A stretch of 64,000 nucleotides of DNA from Ciona intestinalis (taxonomy: Eukaryota; Chordata; Ascidiacea; Phlebobranchia; Cionidae), in assembly GCF_000224145.3 (NCBI RefSeq), contig NC_020178.2:1414100-1478099 (forward strand). Reading direction: 5' to 3'. Position 1 is the first letter of the stretch, and every line of letters begins with the position of its first letter. A program made the position numbers and the translations under genes. Below are positions 1 through 11,038 of this stretch, in pieces. The notes beneath the pieces were generated by a model. The model was not told where the DNA came from. It ran no database searches and was given only the letters and a program-made list of their open reading frames with translations.

Positions 1-180
1 TCTCCACCATCCTGGTATTTCATTGTTATAATCCATATATATCCTTAAACTGGCATCACCATCCTGGTATTTCATTGTTATAAGACAGATATATTCTTAA
101 AATGGCATCACCAACCTGGTATTTCAGTGTTATAAGACAGATATATCCTTAAAATGGCATCACCAGCCTGGTATTTCAAT
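1..180. repeat. 52-bp minisatellite in an SLC15 intron
   Basis: About 3.4 head-to-tail copies of a 52-bp unit beginning caccatcctggtatttcatt start near 5, 57, 109 and 161. The copies differ by a few bases. The array lies in the intron just upstream of the first visible exon of the transporter gene, and no coding role is seen. Confidence 0.85.
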
Positions 181-281
181 AAAAGTATCTAATAACTGTA
201 TTAAAACTGCTGTCAAACTTTGGATAAATGCGTAAACCAAACTTTTAAATAAATTAAAGAAGTTCTCAATTATATTTACAG

Positions 282-3200
282 GCGAAACTTGTCCGAGATA
301 TAAAGTATGTCCTTCGTATTGTGGTCCTTTACATTCCCCTTCCTTTATTCTGGACTTTATTTGACCAACAAGGATCAAGGTGGACATTACAAGCTGTGAG
401 AATGGATGGTTATGTGGTAAGTGGTGTATATAAAATGTATAATGGTGTACGAAATTTACGGTGGCACGTGGCAAATACCATAAATTTGCCACCGAAAAGA
501 TATGGTTTTGGGAAAAATGTCACATAGCTTATGTAGACAATTAAGTGGTGCAACTAATTTAGGGTTATTGTTTGGGGCAATTTTCATAAAACTAAATGTG
601 AAAAATATTGAAGTGTTGGTCAAATACAACTTAACTGGGACACCTTTCTACTATATATACAGTTAATCTTGGTAGAACATCTGTGAAAAGTGGTGCAACC
701 AATTCAAGGTTATTGTTTTGTTGACACTTTGTAAAAACTAGCTGACAAAAATACCAATGTGTCTTGCACTAACGCTCCATTTATTCAGTCACAAAACTTA
801 ATATTACATATCACAATATCCATTGTTACATAATGCTTACCTCACAGGGGAGTCTACGTGTACTACCAGATCAAATGCAGATATGCAACCCACTAATGAT
901 CGTTACGCTTATTCCATTATTTGAAGTTACTTTATACCCATGTCTTCGACACTTTAAGATCAATTTCACGTAAGTTGTATTTTGTAATTACTTAGTACAT
1001 ATCTATCTCAGTATTGGGGTAATGGGTTTAATAAAGCATAATATGCGATGTTGGGGTAATGAGCAACTTTGGTTTAAAACCCAGGTCCCATAGCACGCCT
1101 CGCTGTAGGACCTCACCCATATAGAATGGAAGGTGCATATATTGGGATAAAGGGCCAACTCTGGCCTACATTTGATAGGACCTCACTCATATAAAAATAG
1201 AATGCATATAAAATGTTGTGGTAACGGGCCAACTCTGGCTTAAATCTCAGCTCCTATGGCTTGCCTCACTCTATTATACCCCCACTCTGTTATGTTTTTA
1301 ATTTATTAAACTGTTCTTTCCCTCCAGACCCCTGCGAAGAATGACACTTGGTATGCTACTTGCTGGACTTGCTTTCGTTGTTGCTGCTTTAGTTCAAATG
1401 ATGATTGATGTAAGTTGATTTAAATTGATTTAAGCCAGAGTGAGGGTGGGGGTGTGCCATAGGAAAATTAAATTTTTAACTTTTTTTTTTAATTTTTAAC
1501 AAAATTTCAGGTGTAAAAATGATGATTGATGTAAGTTGATTTAAATTGATTTAGCTTTATACTATATAAATAGTTCACTTGTTGTAAGTGATAGTCTGGG
1601 ATATAGCCTATTACTAGTTTATGTTATATTATAGCATATGTGTGTGGGGTCCTATATTGGTATTTCTTAACTGCATTTTACACCAGATATTTTGTTAAAA
1701 ATTTAACATAGTGAAGTCTATTTATATTAATAGAAAACACCCTGGGTGTTGGGGTAATTTGATAACATTAATAAGTAATAGAATACATCCCAGTCTGTCA
1801 CTTACTATATTTTAACATTAAAACCTTCAAAATATTGTCAGTGTACTGCATTTTAACTTAGTAAATTTTTCAAAAATACAAAATAATGCACAAAACATTT
1901 TTTCACAACTATATGAGTGTAACTGCATTTAACACCCTATATTTTGTTAAAAATACACAAATGTGACAGTGGCACTTATATTCACATCTACAGGAAAACT
2001 AGAAAAAAACAAAATAAAAAAATATTAAAAATACAAAAAAGCGTGGCGCCCACAGGCTACAATTCTATCTACAAGATCACTTGACTATAGTTCTTGAAAC
2101 ATAGGGCCAAACATTTTAACTGCATTTAGCACCTAAAATTTTGTTAAAAATTCAAAATTACTATACTTATATTTACAGGAGAACTTGACTAAAGTCCCGG
2201 AAACAAATGGCCAAACTAGTCTACGTGTGATCAACTCCGCGCGATGCGATCTCAGCCTTAATATTGATCTGGAAAATTGGGCCCTGGATGAAGAAACTGG
2301 GAGCGGGGGTGGGATTGTGATCGGTCCTTCTAATGTGAGAATATACTTTGGTTTATTATAATTATTTAATGAGATTCTCTATGTTTGACAACTATGAGTG
2401 TGCCTGTATTTTAACAATGTCACCCCAGGTTTTACCCTGCTGCTAGGTGTCTATACAAACAAGCAGAGCCAAAGTATATTGCATTCACCACATTAATCAA
2501 TGAGGTTCCCTATGTTTGACAACTATGAGTGTAACTGCATTTTAACAATGTCACCCCAGATTTTATCTTGCTGTTAGGTGTCTATACCAACAAGCAGAGC
2601 CAAAAGTATATTGCATTCATATTCACCACATTAATCAATGGAACAACTCCATTTTTTTAATGTTGTCCCGGATTTTAAACAAAAAAACATTTCTTTCAGT
2701 TCACCAACACAAAAGAAGACATCATACACCCCCAACCATTCATAGCAATGTATGAGTGTATGGACAATTCTAATAAGAAGGGCATTGTATCTGAACCATT
2801 GTACGGTAAAGAAGCAATGGACTTGATAATTAGCGATAATGGGGACACATTAAAGTCATTTTATGTGAGTGGTAACTTATTCGTTATATATATCTTTTGG
2901 CAATTTTTTATTTGTCATTTTTTAAGGACAGGCTTTCTGTCTGTTATACACAACATATATATTTAGATGTTTGATGTGTGGTTATTAAATGGTTGTCTAA
3001 TTTGTCAGCCATACAGAAAAATAATCACCCACACAGTAGTAACATATGTGGTAACTTGTAAGCTGGTGCGAGGTGTATGAAACAGAACACCCATGTTATA
3101 ACCTGGCAGTTAACATAAAGTATATAAAGCCACTATGCATAGCGTGCAATAGGCTACGATCTAACCCTTTTTTAATAAGCAGCAGACATAATATTTAACT

Positions 3201-6200
3201 TTTCAAACAGGCTCCCCACCACACTGAGAAATCTGACAGTGGAAAAGCCTTTGTGAGGTAATAATGGTATATTCTAGAACTATGCATTGTTAACTCACAC
3301 TTGTTATTATAGGATCGTGAATGCTGCAAATTTTCCCATTAATATTGGAGCACAAAGTATTGAAGTGAACGGATCTTTATATTTACCAGAAAAACATAAA
3401 GGAAGGTGAGATGGTTGTTGTGTTTATGCCCACAGTCAAGTTGCTGAAGCTATTGCAGTGTGCCAGTGTGTGTGGATAAGCAGGCATGACTATAACAGCT
3501 CACAAAGTGTATGAAACAACACCTGTGTTATATTATAACGACTTTTGTTCCCCTGCCTGCGAGGATAAATAAGTTTCATCCATTCATTCAAAAAGTTACA
3601 TACATGGTAACTCGTAAGTGTGCATGACGTGTATGAAACAGAACACCCATGTTATGATAACTGTCGTTACACCACCAAGTTACATTCATTAATTAAAGAC
3701 TATAAGAGTTTAACACTTGGTTCTAAAACCTATCCATTCATTGCAGTTATGAAATAGATATTGTAGTAAACGAAGAACTTGCCAATAAAACTTACACGTT
3801 CAGTTACGAAGTTTTCACTGGAGCTCTTTATACCTATGTGTTCCGAGAAGACCCTGTAAGTGATGTCATAATATGTTTTGTGATGTTTTATTAGTCTATG
3901 ACTTCATTTTCTATTGTATTCTATATGGGTGAGATCTTTTTGTGTGGCACGGCACGGCATGGGACCTGGGATTTAGGTCAGAGTTGGCCCATTACCCCAA
4001 CATTGTATATGCACATTCTATTCTATATCGGTGAGGTCCTACAGTGAGGCATGCCATGGGACCTGGGATTTAGGTCAGAGTTGGCCCATTACCCCAACAT
4101 TGTATATGCACATTCTATTCTATATCGGTGAGGTCCTACAGTGAGGCATGCTATGGGGGCTGGGATTTAGGACAGAGTTGGCTCATTACCCCAACATTGT
4201 ATATGCACATTCTATTCTATATGGGTGAGGTCCTATAGTAAGGCATGCCAGAGGACATTGGTTTTAGGTCAAAGTTGGTTCATTAATAATGCCTTTAATG
4301 GTAATGGATGGGAGATCTTCCCTTGCCAGCTCGGCCTATGTAAATACTCCATGAGAACGATACATATCCTATCTTCCCAGCAATAAGCTTATGTTATCAC
4401 TACTTTACTTAATAATTAACTAAATCAGCTCAATCTCTATTGATAACGTTATCACAATATTTGCAATGCAATCTAGTATCCGGTAATGTTAAACTATAAC
4501 CAAACACACATGTATAACTACATGTAACAAAATACAACACACAAAGTGCAGCCAAAAACTATAAACTACTTTCCAATAGAACTGTAATAAATTCTGCCAA
4601 TCTGACCCTGATCTGGTGCTCATAGAGTTGAACGATTCTTGCGTAAAATACAGTAAGGATCTGGTGCTATAAATACTTATGGGCAAAAATCAAGCGCAAC
4701 AAATTGTTATAAAAGAGATATATTTTGCCCAATGGCATCGTCACTCTCTTTTTCAAATTGAATTTTAAAAAAGTAGAACTAAAATAGAATTAAATTTAAC
4801 AAAAAAAGGATGCTTTTTAAAAAGAGACTGACGATGTCGTTTAGGCGAAATATATCTCTTTTATAACAATTTGTTGTGCTTGGTTTTTGTCTGTTACGTT
4901 TTCGTAGCACCAGATCTTACCCACACACCGTATGTGAAAAAAACTACTTGTAGTTTGTAGTTGGTAAATTTGGTGTATTCTGGCGCATGCATAAACTTAT
5001 ATAGAAACACTATATATGTATATACTTGTAACTTTACAGCAAACCAAGTACGAGCTTGATAAGTACACGGATGTATACCGAAATGATGTCAACATATTTT
5101 GGATGATACCGCAGTACTTTATAATTACTTTGGGCGAAGTTTTCTTATCTGTTACTGGCCTTGAGTTTTCCTACAGTCAGGTTAGCAATTATGACCTCAT
5201 AATGTTTATTGTTACATCATATTCAATATTTATTATTGCATCATAATATCAATACAAAGTTAAATAGTTCGAAGTATTCAAAGTGAAAGAAGGTATAATA
5301 TTAATAATTGAAAGTTAACTGCGATATGTTTTGTAAATGTGACCCTGTTATAGCAATCATATTGTTGGACAATTCTCGTTGCATCATAAGAATACACCAA
5401 GTGGTACTAAATACGTAGTAAAAAAAAATATATATAATCTATTAACTAATGGTCTACCAAAGATATATTTCACCAATAACCTGAATCATCAGTCTGTTTA
5501 TTTGAATAGAACTATTCTGTAGTATTATGTTATTAATGTAAAATTGTATTTTTTATTACGTGATTATGTGTCCCTGGGAAAGACACTTAATGACAATTGC
5601 TCCAACCCAGTGGTCACTTATGGGTTGACTAAATTGTCAGCCACATTAAAAATAATCACCCACAAAGTTACATATATTATTGTGTTCTAAGTTACATATA
5701 TTATTGTGTTCTTAGGCAAGACACTTAATGACAATTGCTCCAACCCAGTGGTCACTTATAGGTTGACTAAATTGTCAGCCACATTAAAAAATAATCACCC
5801 ACAAAGTTACATATATTATTGTGTTCTAAGTTACATATATTATTGTGTTCTAAGTTACATATATTATTGTGTTCTTTTCTGTTCTTAGGCAAGACACTTA
5901 ATGACAATTGCTCCAACCCAGTGGTCACTTATGGGTTGACTAAATTGTCACCCACATTAAAAGTAATCACCCACAAAGTTACATACATTAATTCTGCCCT
6001 GCCAAAAAAAAATCACCACATTACCCCAATATTAGTTAGATTCATTAATTCAATGGTACTGTAGTAAATAAGTTTCATTTATTAAAATATTCAATATTAA
6101 TTTCTACTACAGGCCCCGCCGAGCATGAAGTCAATCCTCCAATCCTTATGGCTTCTCACGGTTTCTATCGGCAACATTATCGTCCTTATCGTGGCTGAAG

Positions 6201-7766
6201 CAAAACTTATCCCGAATCAGGTGACTAAGCATTTTTAATGATCATGATGCGGCAATTTTGTTAAATAAATAATGCAGGATTTTTTAGTAATTATAAAAGG
6301 GATGTTTTCAATAATTAAAATTTAGCATTTTTAAAGATAATAGGTATATTTTGTTATATACAGCATGTTTTAATTGACAGCCTGTGCTTGACAATTCAAA
6401 ATATCAAATGCGTCAGAAATAGAGAGCTTGACTAAGTAGGGCAACTCGAAAAAAACTGCTGTCTTTTACTCCAACGAGGCCTTGTGGGGCTTTAGTTTCT
6501 AGCTTCCATGAGTTGTAAGGTGTATTATATTAACAGAGCTTATTAGAATTGTTGTTCACTAATTGTTTTGTCAGAATTCCTATACCATCATAACAATATT
6601 ACTCATAAAGTTAATATGTGACTATTTACTTTGTGGCAAATTACTTCATATATTACTTCAGTACATATTATGACATAACAGAGAACATTGTTTGCTATCA
6701 GTTTATTTATAATGGTCATGGGTGGATATTTTGTTTTTCTGACATTCATGACGTATGTAGGAAACCCATTTTCATTATTGTATTGTTACTGCTTATACAT
6801 TGAGGGTGTACACATATACTTAGGCGCCTATTCACGGGTTGCATAGGTGTGCAGATGTGCCCTAAATTGTAATCTATGTTGAGTTCTCTCTCTTTATTTT
6901 GGCACTGTGGATTAGTGGTTAGGCGCTTGTATTCAAATTTAAGGATACCTAGGTGTTAATTTTTATATAGTTTGCGGCCGGCCTATAACAGTTGTTTTTT
7001 TAAATATCAAAACCAGTTGAAAAGGTAGCCAATCAAAGTCAAGTTACTAAATATTTGAATCAGCAATTCAACCAATCACATTCAAGCAGTTGAATCAAGA
7101 ACCAATCAGAATACAGCAATCTTATCATTAACCAATCAAAATCAACCATTTAATTCAAATCTTCCATTCAATATTCTTCCTTTTGGTTGGCATTACAAAT
7201 TAACCATCCAAATGTTTTACGCGATGTTTTAAAACAACCCTTAACTCAAAGTGGATGAATATTTTTTCTTCGAGGGTCCAATTGGTTTGTAATTTAAAAA
7301 AAAATTTTAAATTTATTTTGAAAACGCAATTAAAAATTTAAATTGTCTCTTGTTGATTAAATGTCCATTGTTGAATATCTTAAAAACTCTATAGGCGGAT
7401 GAATATCTCCTGTTTGCGGGTCTAATTACCACAATTGGAGTCTCAAATCTAATAATTAAATATCTTTAAACGAAATATCTTTTGAACCAATACTTACTGT
7501 AGGCGGATGAATATTTCCTGTTTGCGGGTCTAATTGGTGTAGCGGCCATCTTGTTTGTGATTCTCTCAATGAGATACGAATATGTTGACGAATCGGAATT
7601 TTACGAGGCTGAGGAAGATGGGGTTCATTTAGAAGAAGATGGATTCAATGGTGGGGTTATTGAAGATAAGAAGAGAAAGCTCTCAGAGCTATCAGATGTT
7701 GAGATCAAAAATGGTGGCGTAAATGGGGTCACTAATGGAGGTTTTGAGCACAATACGGCGATATAG
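282..7766 (+). CDS. Proton-coupled oligopeptide transporter, SLC15/PEPT family, copy 1 (5' end outside window)
   Basis: This is the 3' part of a plasma-membrane H+/di- and tripeptide symporter. Exons read from splice sites and protein similarity are 282-416, 848-969, 1328-1409, 2179-2334, 2700-2864, 3211-3257, 3313-3405, 3747-3855, 5040-5180, 6113-6220 and 7503-7766. Together they make 1422 nt, 473 codons plus stop, in one frame. The first exon holds the family motif FDQQGSRWTLQA at TM7. The next two cover TM8-TM9, starting GSLRVLPDQMQ. Exons four to eight encode the large extracellular domain found in animal PEPTs but not in bacterial POTs. IPQYFIITLGEVFLSVTGLE is TM10, and the last two exons give TM11-TM12. 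The cytosolic tail is acidic and ends in FEHNTAI. A tandem paralogue follows at 12460. Copy 1 has three introns that the paralogue lacks (after 969, 3257 and 6220). N-terminal exons, including ExxER, are upstream of the window. Family assignment is firm; PEPT1 versus PEPT2 cannot be decided. Confidence 0.93.
541..770. repeat. Dispersed repeat shared with the SWT1 introns
   Basis: Two decayed monomers of a roughly 110-bp sequence, recognisable by ggtcaaatacaacttaact and gtggtgcaaccaattcaagg, lie in the first intron here. The same sequence recurs at about 54475-54700 (two monomers) and 55435-55550 (one). No terminal structure is seen, so the class is unknown. Confidence 0.7.
1020..1275 (-). repeat. 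About 93-bp dispersed repeat, decayed copies
   Basis: Two to three decayed copies of the family defined at 3900-4275, here in the opposite orientation (gggccaactctggc and aggacctcactcatat). They lie in the intron between the exons ending at 969 and starting at 1328. Confidence 0.6.
1518..1553 (+). repeat. Duplicated exon 3' end plus splice donor
   Basis: Thirty-six bases repeat the junction at 1399-1434: the last codons of the exon ending at 1409, the donor gtaagt, and the first intron bases. The copy is preceded by aaaatttcag, so 1511-1529 could in principle act as a micro-exon. Seen directly; function unknown. Confidence 0.8.
1986..2115 (+). repeat. Decayed copies of an acceptor and exon 5' end
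   Basis: The true acceptor and exon start near 2171-2215 read atttacag then gagaacttgactaaag. A decayed copy lies at 2068-2111, where cttgactatag and gggccaaac match the exon. A weaker third copy starts near 1986 (atctacaggaaaactag). The units are separated by a recurring stretch with attttgttaaaaat. Confidence 0.6.
2370..2640. repeat. Two-copy tandem duplication in an intron
   Basis: A unit of about 130 bp beginning near ctatgtttgacaactatgag and running through caagcagagccaaa occurs twice in a row between the exons ending at 2334 and starting at 2700. The copies are nearly identical, so the duplication is young. Confidence 0.75.
3900..4275 (+). repeat. About 93-bp dispersed repeat, best local array
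   Basis: Three and a half tandem copies of a unit that reads attctattctatatgggtg, then gaggtcctacagtgaggc, then a GGCCAGAGTTGGCCCATTAC-like core and ccccaacattgtatatgcac. Single or double copies occur at 14232-14322, 18285-18460, 28695-28950 and 46815-46990. No inverted ends or target duplications are visible. Confidence 0.8.
4640..4925. mobile_element. Foldback/MITE-like element with about 100-bp inverted arms
   Basis: The left arm runs from about 4651 (aaggatctggtgctat) through caacaaattgttataaaaga to tggcatcgtca. The right arm is its reverse complement, from tgacgatgtcg near 4830 to gtagcaccagatctta near 4918. The centre is about 80 bp of A-rich DNA with no coding capacity. It lies in the intron before the exon at 5040. 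This structure fits a non-autonomous DNA transposon. A related partial copy is at about 15335-15545. Confidence 0.75.
5570..5990 (+). repeat. Tandem amplification of a SINE core segment
   Basis: Three consecutive units begin near 5573, 5712 and 5886. Each carries the SINE core (aagacacttaatgacaattg, ccagtggtcacttat, aataatcacccacaaagtta). They are joined by 24-bp repeats of agttacatatattattgtgt type present one to three times per unit. The tRNA-like head is absent. Confidence 0.8.
6900..6965 (+). repeat. Possible tRNA-like SINE head fragment
   Basis: The stretch tggattagtggttaggcgct resembles a Pol III A box of tRNA-derived SINEs, but no B box or SINE body follows. It is probably an isolated 5' fragment in the intron before the terminal exon of transporter copy 1. 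Confidence 0.35.
7246..7469 (+). repeat. Two upstream copies of the terminal-exon start
   Basis: The true terminal exon starts at 7503 with gcggatgaatatttcctgtt. A nearly identical copy with its own ag acceptor starts at 7395. A more decayed copy lies at about 7250-7286. The 7395 copy stays open in the required phase 0 for 24 codons (ADEYLLFAGLITT then an unrelated tail) and stops at 7467-7469. If spliced from the donor at 6220 it would replace the normal 87-residue C-terminus by a 24-residue one. Confidence 0.8.
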
Positions 7767-8905
7767 GTTGGGGTGTGGTAGGTGGTAGATAGGATGCTTG
7801 TAGAAAACATAGATGGTATTGGGTAATTTTCAAGTATTCCAGTTGTTATTATTAAAATATAAAATTGTTTTATGACATTTGACCTGTGTGTCAACCCAAC
7901 CCCAACTATTAAATATGTAATGGCTTGTTTTATACCAAAACTATTTTGGGGGTATTTTGCCAAAAACCTATTTTGGGGTAAAGGCCAACTTTAAGTTAAT
8001 GTATTATGGGGTATTGAGCTGATTTTGGATTAGTTTCTGTTATATTTAACCCAATATTTGTTAATTACATTAAAACGCATAACTATTTTACCGATATTAC
8101 GAATTATATATTATTTTTTGGGTAACGAGCCAACTTTTTGGGCTAAATTCTCACCTATACAGAATATGCCTATGATATAAAGGTACAACTCTGGTTTTGA
8201 ATGCGTTTATTTTGACATGTATTTCAACAGTGTAAATGTAAAGTAGCACGAGCACTTTCCACCTAGTACTTTGTAAATGGGTTGCACTATAGTAAAAACA
8301 CATTACGCTATAATGTAGTAAAGTATCTTGTGGGCCAGGTGAAAATGCCTGTCATTTAATTAACTTTTATTTCTGTATATTTGTATAAATATGGTAATTA
8401 ACGTTTATTTTAACGTTCTAAATCAGCATGGTACTTACTGCTTATAATTCTATTGTCTTAAGCTACAATGCAAAGGTACCAACAAAGCTTTTTGTTTTTA
8501 ACAAACTTTTTCACTCAAAGAAAACTTTTTCTCAATGCAAATTTAATGCTCTATATAAATATATGTATTGATCACCACTTTACTATACAAGCTAAAATAA
8601 GCCATCAGATCAGTAGCATTTGTAACATAATCTGGAATTTATAAAAGCGGGTCATATGCGTAACACGTCAACCCAATTTTTAACACTGGGTGATATCCCA
8701 TGTTTTGGAACCATGGTTTACTGGGATTTCCAGACATCGTTCATTTTCTGTTCTTTATGTACTTATTGCAATGTAGAAACATCCTCAATCTTATGTACAT
8801 AGTTTTACCGTCACATATTTCATATTTTGGGAATAAACGCGTTCATGATTGTTCTGTATGGTAACTGTGTTTGGATGGTTCATTTTGTTTATATGTATTA
8901 ATGTA
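7767..8905 (+). other. Probable 3' UTR of transporter copy 1
   Basis: This AT-rich sequence without a supportable gene follows the stop codon. A canonical AATAAA at 8832-8837 is the best candidate polyadenylation signal, about 1.07 kb after the stop. The UTR end is inferred from this hexamer alone. Confidence 0.45.
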
Positions 8906-9575
8906 GCTTATGCTCACTGTTGGGTTGACTGATAACATGTGTGTCTTCTTATACACCAGACACATGTGGTGTATTTATACACCTCATGCTCACTGTCGAG
9001 TTATAACATGGGTGTCTTCTTATACACCAGACACATGTGGTGTCTTCTTATACACCAGACACATGTGGTGTCTTCTTATACACCAGACACATGTGGTGTC
9101 TTCTTATACACCAGACACATGTGGTGTATTCATACACCTCATGCTCATTGTCGAGTTATAACATGGGTGTCTTCTTATACACCAAACACACATGGTGTAT
9201 TCATACACCTTATGCTCACTGTCGAGCTATAACATGGGTGTCTTCTTATACACCAGACACACATGATGTATTCATACACCTTATGCTCACTGTCAAGTTA
9301 TAACATGGGTGTCTTCTTATACACCAGACACATATGATGTATTCATACACCTTATGCTCACTGTCAAGTTATAACATGGGTGTCTTCTTATACACCAGAC
9401 ACATATGATGTATTCATACACCTTATGCTCACTGTCAAGTTATAACATGGGTGTCTTCTTATACACCAGACACATATGATGTATTCATACACCTCATACT
9501 CACTGTCGAGTTATAACATGGGTGTCTTCTTATACAACAGACGCATGGGCTCATTGTTAAGTTATAAAATAGTTC
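8905..9575 (-). repeat. 71-bp minisatellite (SINE-tail related), array 1
   Basis: About nine copies of a unit containing gttataacatgggtgtcttc, ttatacaccagacacaca, tggtgtattcatacacctca and tgctcactgtcgagtt. Some copies contain extra 35-bp half-units. The unit contains near-palindromic acaccagacacatgtggtgt. Open frames across the array are repeat artefacts. Confidence 0.9.
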
Positions 9576-10780
9576 TTTTTTATGCTATACACACATGTAC
9601 CCATAGACCACAACTTTTCATACACAAGGACTTTACCCAACTATGCAGATGACAAACAAGTCTTTAATCCCCACAATTGACCTTTAGAAGCAATAAATCC
9701 TCCCATAATGTTTTCGCATAGCTCAAAACTTTTGGTAAATTATTATACAATGTTTGTCCCCATCCGTGCAGAGAACGTATGCACAGGTAAATATTTACAC
9801 TGTTTGCAAGTTAATTATTAGTCTAGGCCTGCTTTACTGGTCTAGGCATGTTCATGCAGGATGTTTACACTACTAGTGCTGCAACCTTATGTGGTGACAC
9901 AAGTATTAGGTAAATATATCACTACAATGGAGATGCTTGCCTTTTACCCTGTTTGTAGTTTACAGCTTAACTTAACAATGCGTAACCTTTGATCTAATGA
10001 ATGTAACTTACTTTATCCTTGCGTAGCTGGAAAGCGACGGTCGTTATAACACCAATGTTCTGTTTCATACACCTTATGCACGCTTACAAGTTACCACCCA
10101 TGTAACTTATTTATCTTCGCATAGCAGGGCAACGACAATCGTTATAACATAGGTGTTCTGTTTTATACACCTCGTGCCGGCTAACGAGTTACCATGTATG
10201 TAACTTAGTGAATTATTTAAATGATTTAGGAACCTTATTTCCGAAACCACTGTTTCCACATCTTTATACAAGCATAAAGTTGCTACACATATATATATAG
10301 ATATGTATATATATAAGGCAATTAACCACTGTTGTAGCCACGAAACCACATCAAATAGTTAACCATTTGTGAATTGTAACCGAGGGTTAAGGTGCATTGC
10401 GCTACAACATGATTTACTGCACACTAAATATAAAGCACTTAAATTGCTCAATAATATAACAACAGTTTTAAAGTTTAACTATGTTGTATACACAATGTTA
10501 AACACACTATTGTGGGCGCCATTTAAAGTGAACTGGTTAACCTCTAAATGACTTTACATGTACTTTAGACTCATAAATACGGGTTATAGCCTAATAAATT
10601 TATGTCCTTTACAATGTGAATGTGACTTTAAAGAATGAACTGGTGTACTGACTTATATGGTGATAAAACATATTATAAATGGCGCAATTTTTAGTAAACA
10701 AGTTTAAAAAATTAAGTTTATTTAGTTAATGTATGGACTTTAAACTGATGAATGTGACATTGGAAAATTAAATGGTGTAC
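9576..10780. other. Intergenic DNA with antisense SINE tails
   Basis: No gene is seen. Antisense copies of the SINE 3' domain lie at about 10025-10095 and 10110-10205 (cgttataacaccaatgttct then catacaccttatgc). A short TA-rich run lies at 10288-10315. The remainder is unassigned AT-rich DNA. Confidence 0.55.
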
Positions 10781-10782
10781 TA

Positions 10783-11038
10783 TTGTACGGGTCGTGTCTT
10801 TACGCACACTTTTGTTTCTATTAGAAGTTTAACTTAATTAAAATAAATGGCTCGTTTGTCCGTTAGGTGTAGCGACCACGCTTATTTTCTTCCAACTAAA
10901 TGTAAATATGTTTTTAACTGTAAGCGTGTTTTAACAACTGTTGTTTTGTCGCTAATCCTGTCTTTTCGTTTGAAACATTTCTAAATCTTCGCTACTGTAA
11001 TCGAAGAGACAAATAAAAGATTATTATTATTATTACTA
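10783..11038 (+). mobile_element. Probable LINE 3' end with ATT tail
   Basis: A 255-bp sequence starts at attgtacgggtcgtgtcttt and contains gtgtagcgaccacgctt. It ends with a small hairpin (cttcgctactgtaatcgaag), then aataaaagattattattattat. A 3' hairpin and an ATT-repeat tail are typical of non-LTR retrotransposon 3' ends. The first 180 bp recur antisense at about 61150-61335. No reverse transcriptase is present here. Confidence 0.5.

Noticed and set aside
5485-5515. Possible spliced-leader-like word tatttgaatag
   Set aside because: It resembles the Ciona spliced leader as I remember it only over about eleven bases, lies in an intron, and has no donor or small-RNA structure after it.
8910-9303. 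Three overlapping open frames rich in YTRHMWC and LIHQTHVV
   Set aside because: They are translations of the 71-bp minisatellite. The unit is not a multiple of three, and the same peptides recur at every array of the family.
10107-10551. Short open frames around 10107-10551
   Set aside because: One overlaps SINE tails and a TA run. None has a domain, homologous partner or splice context.
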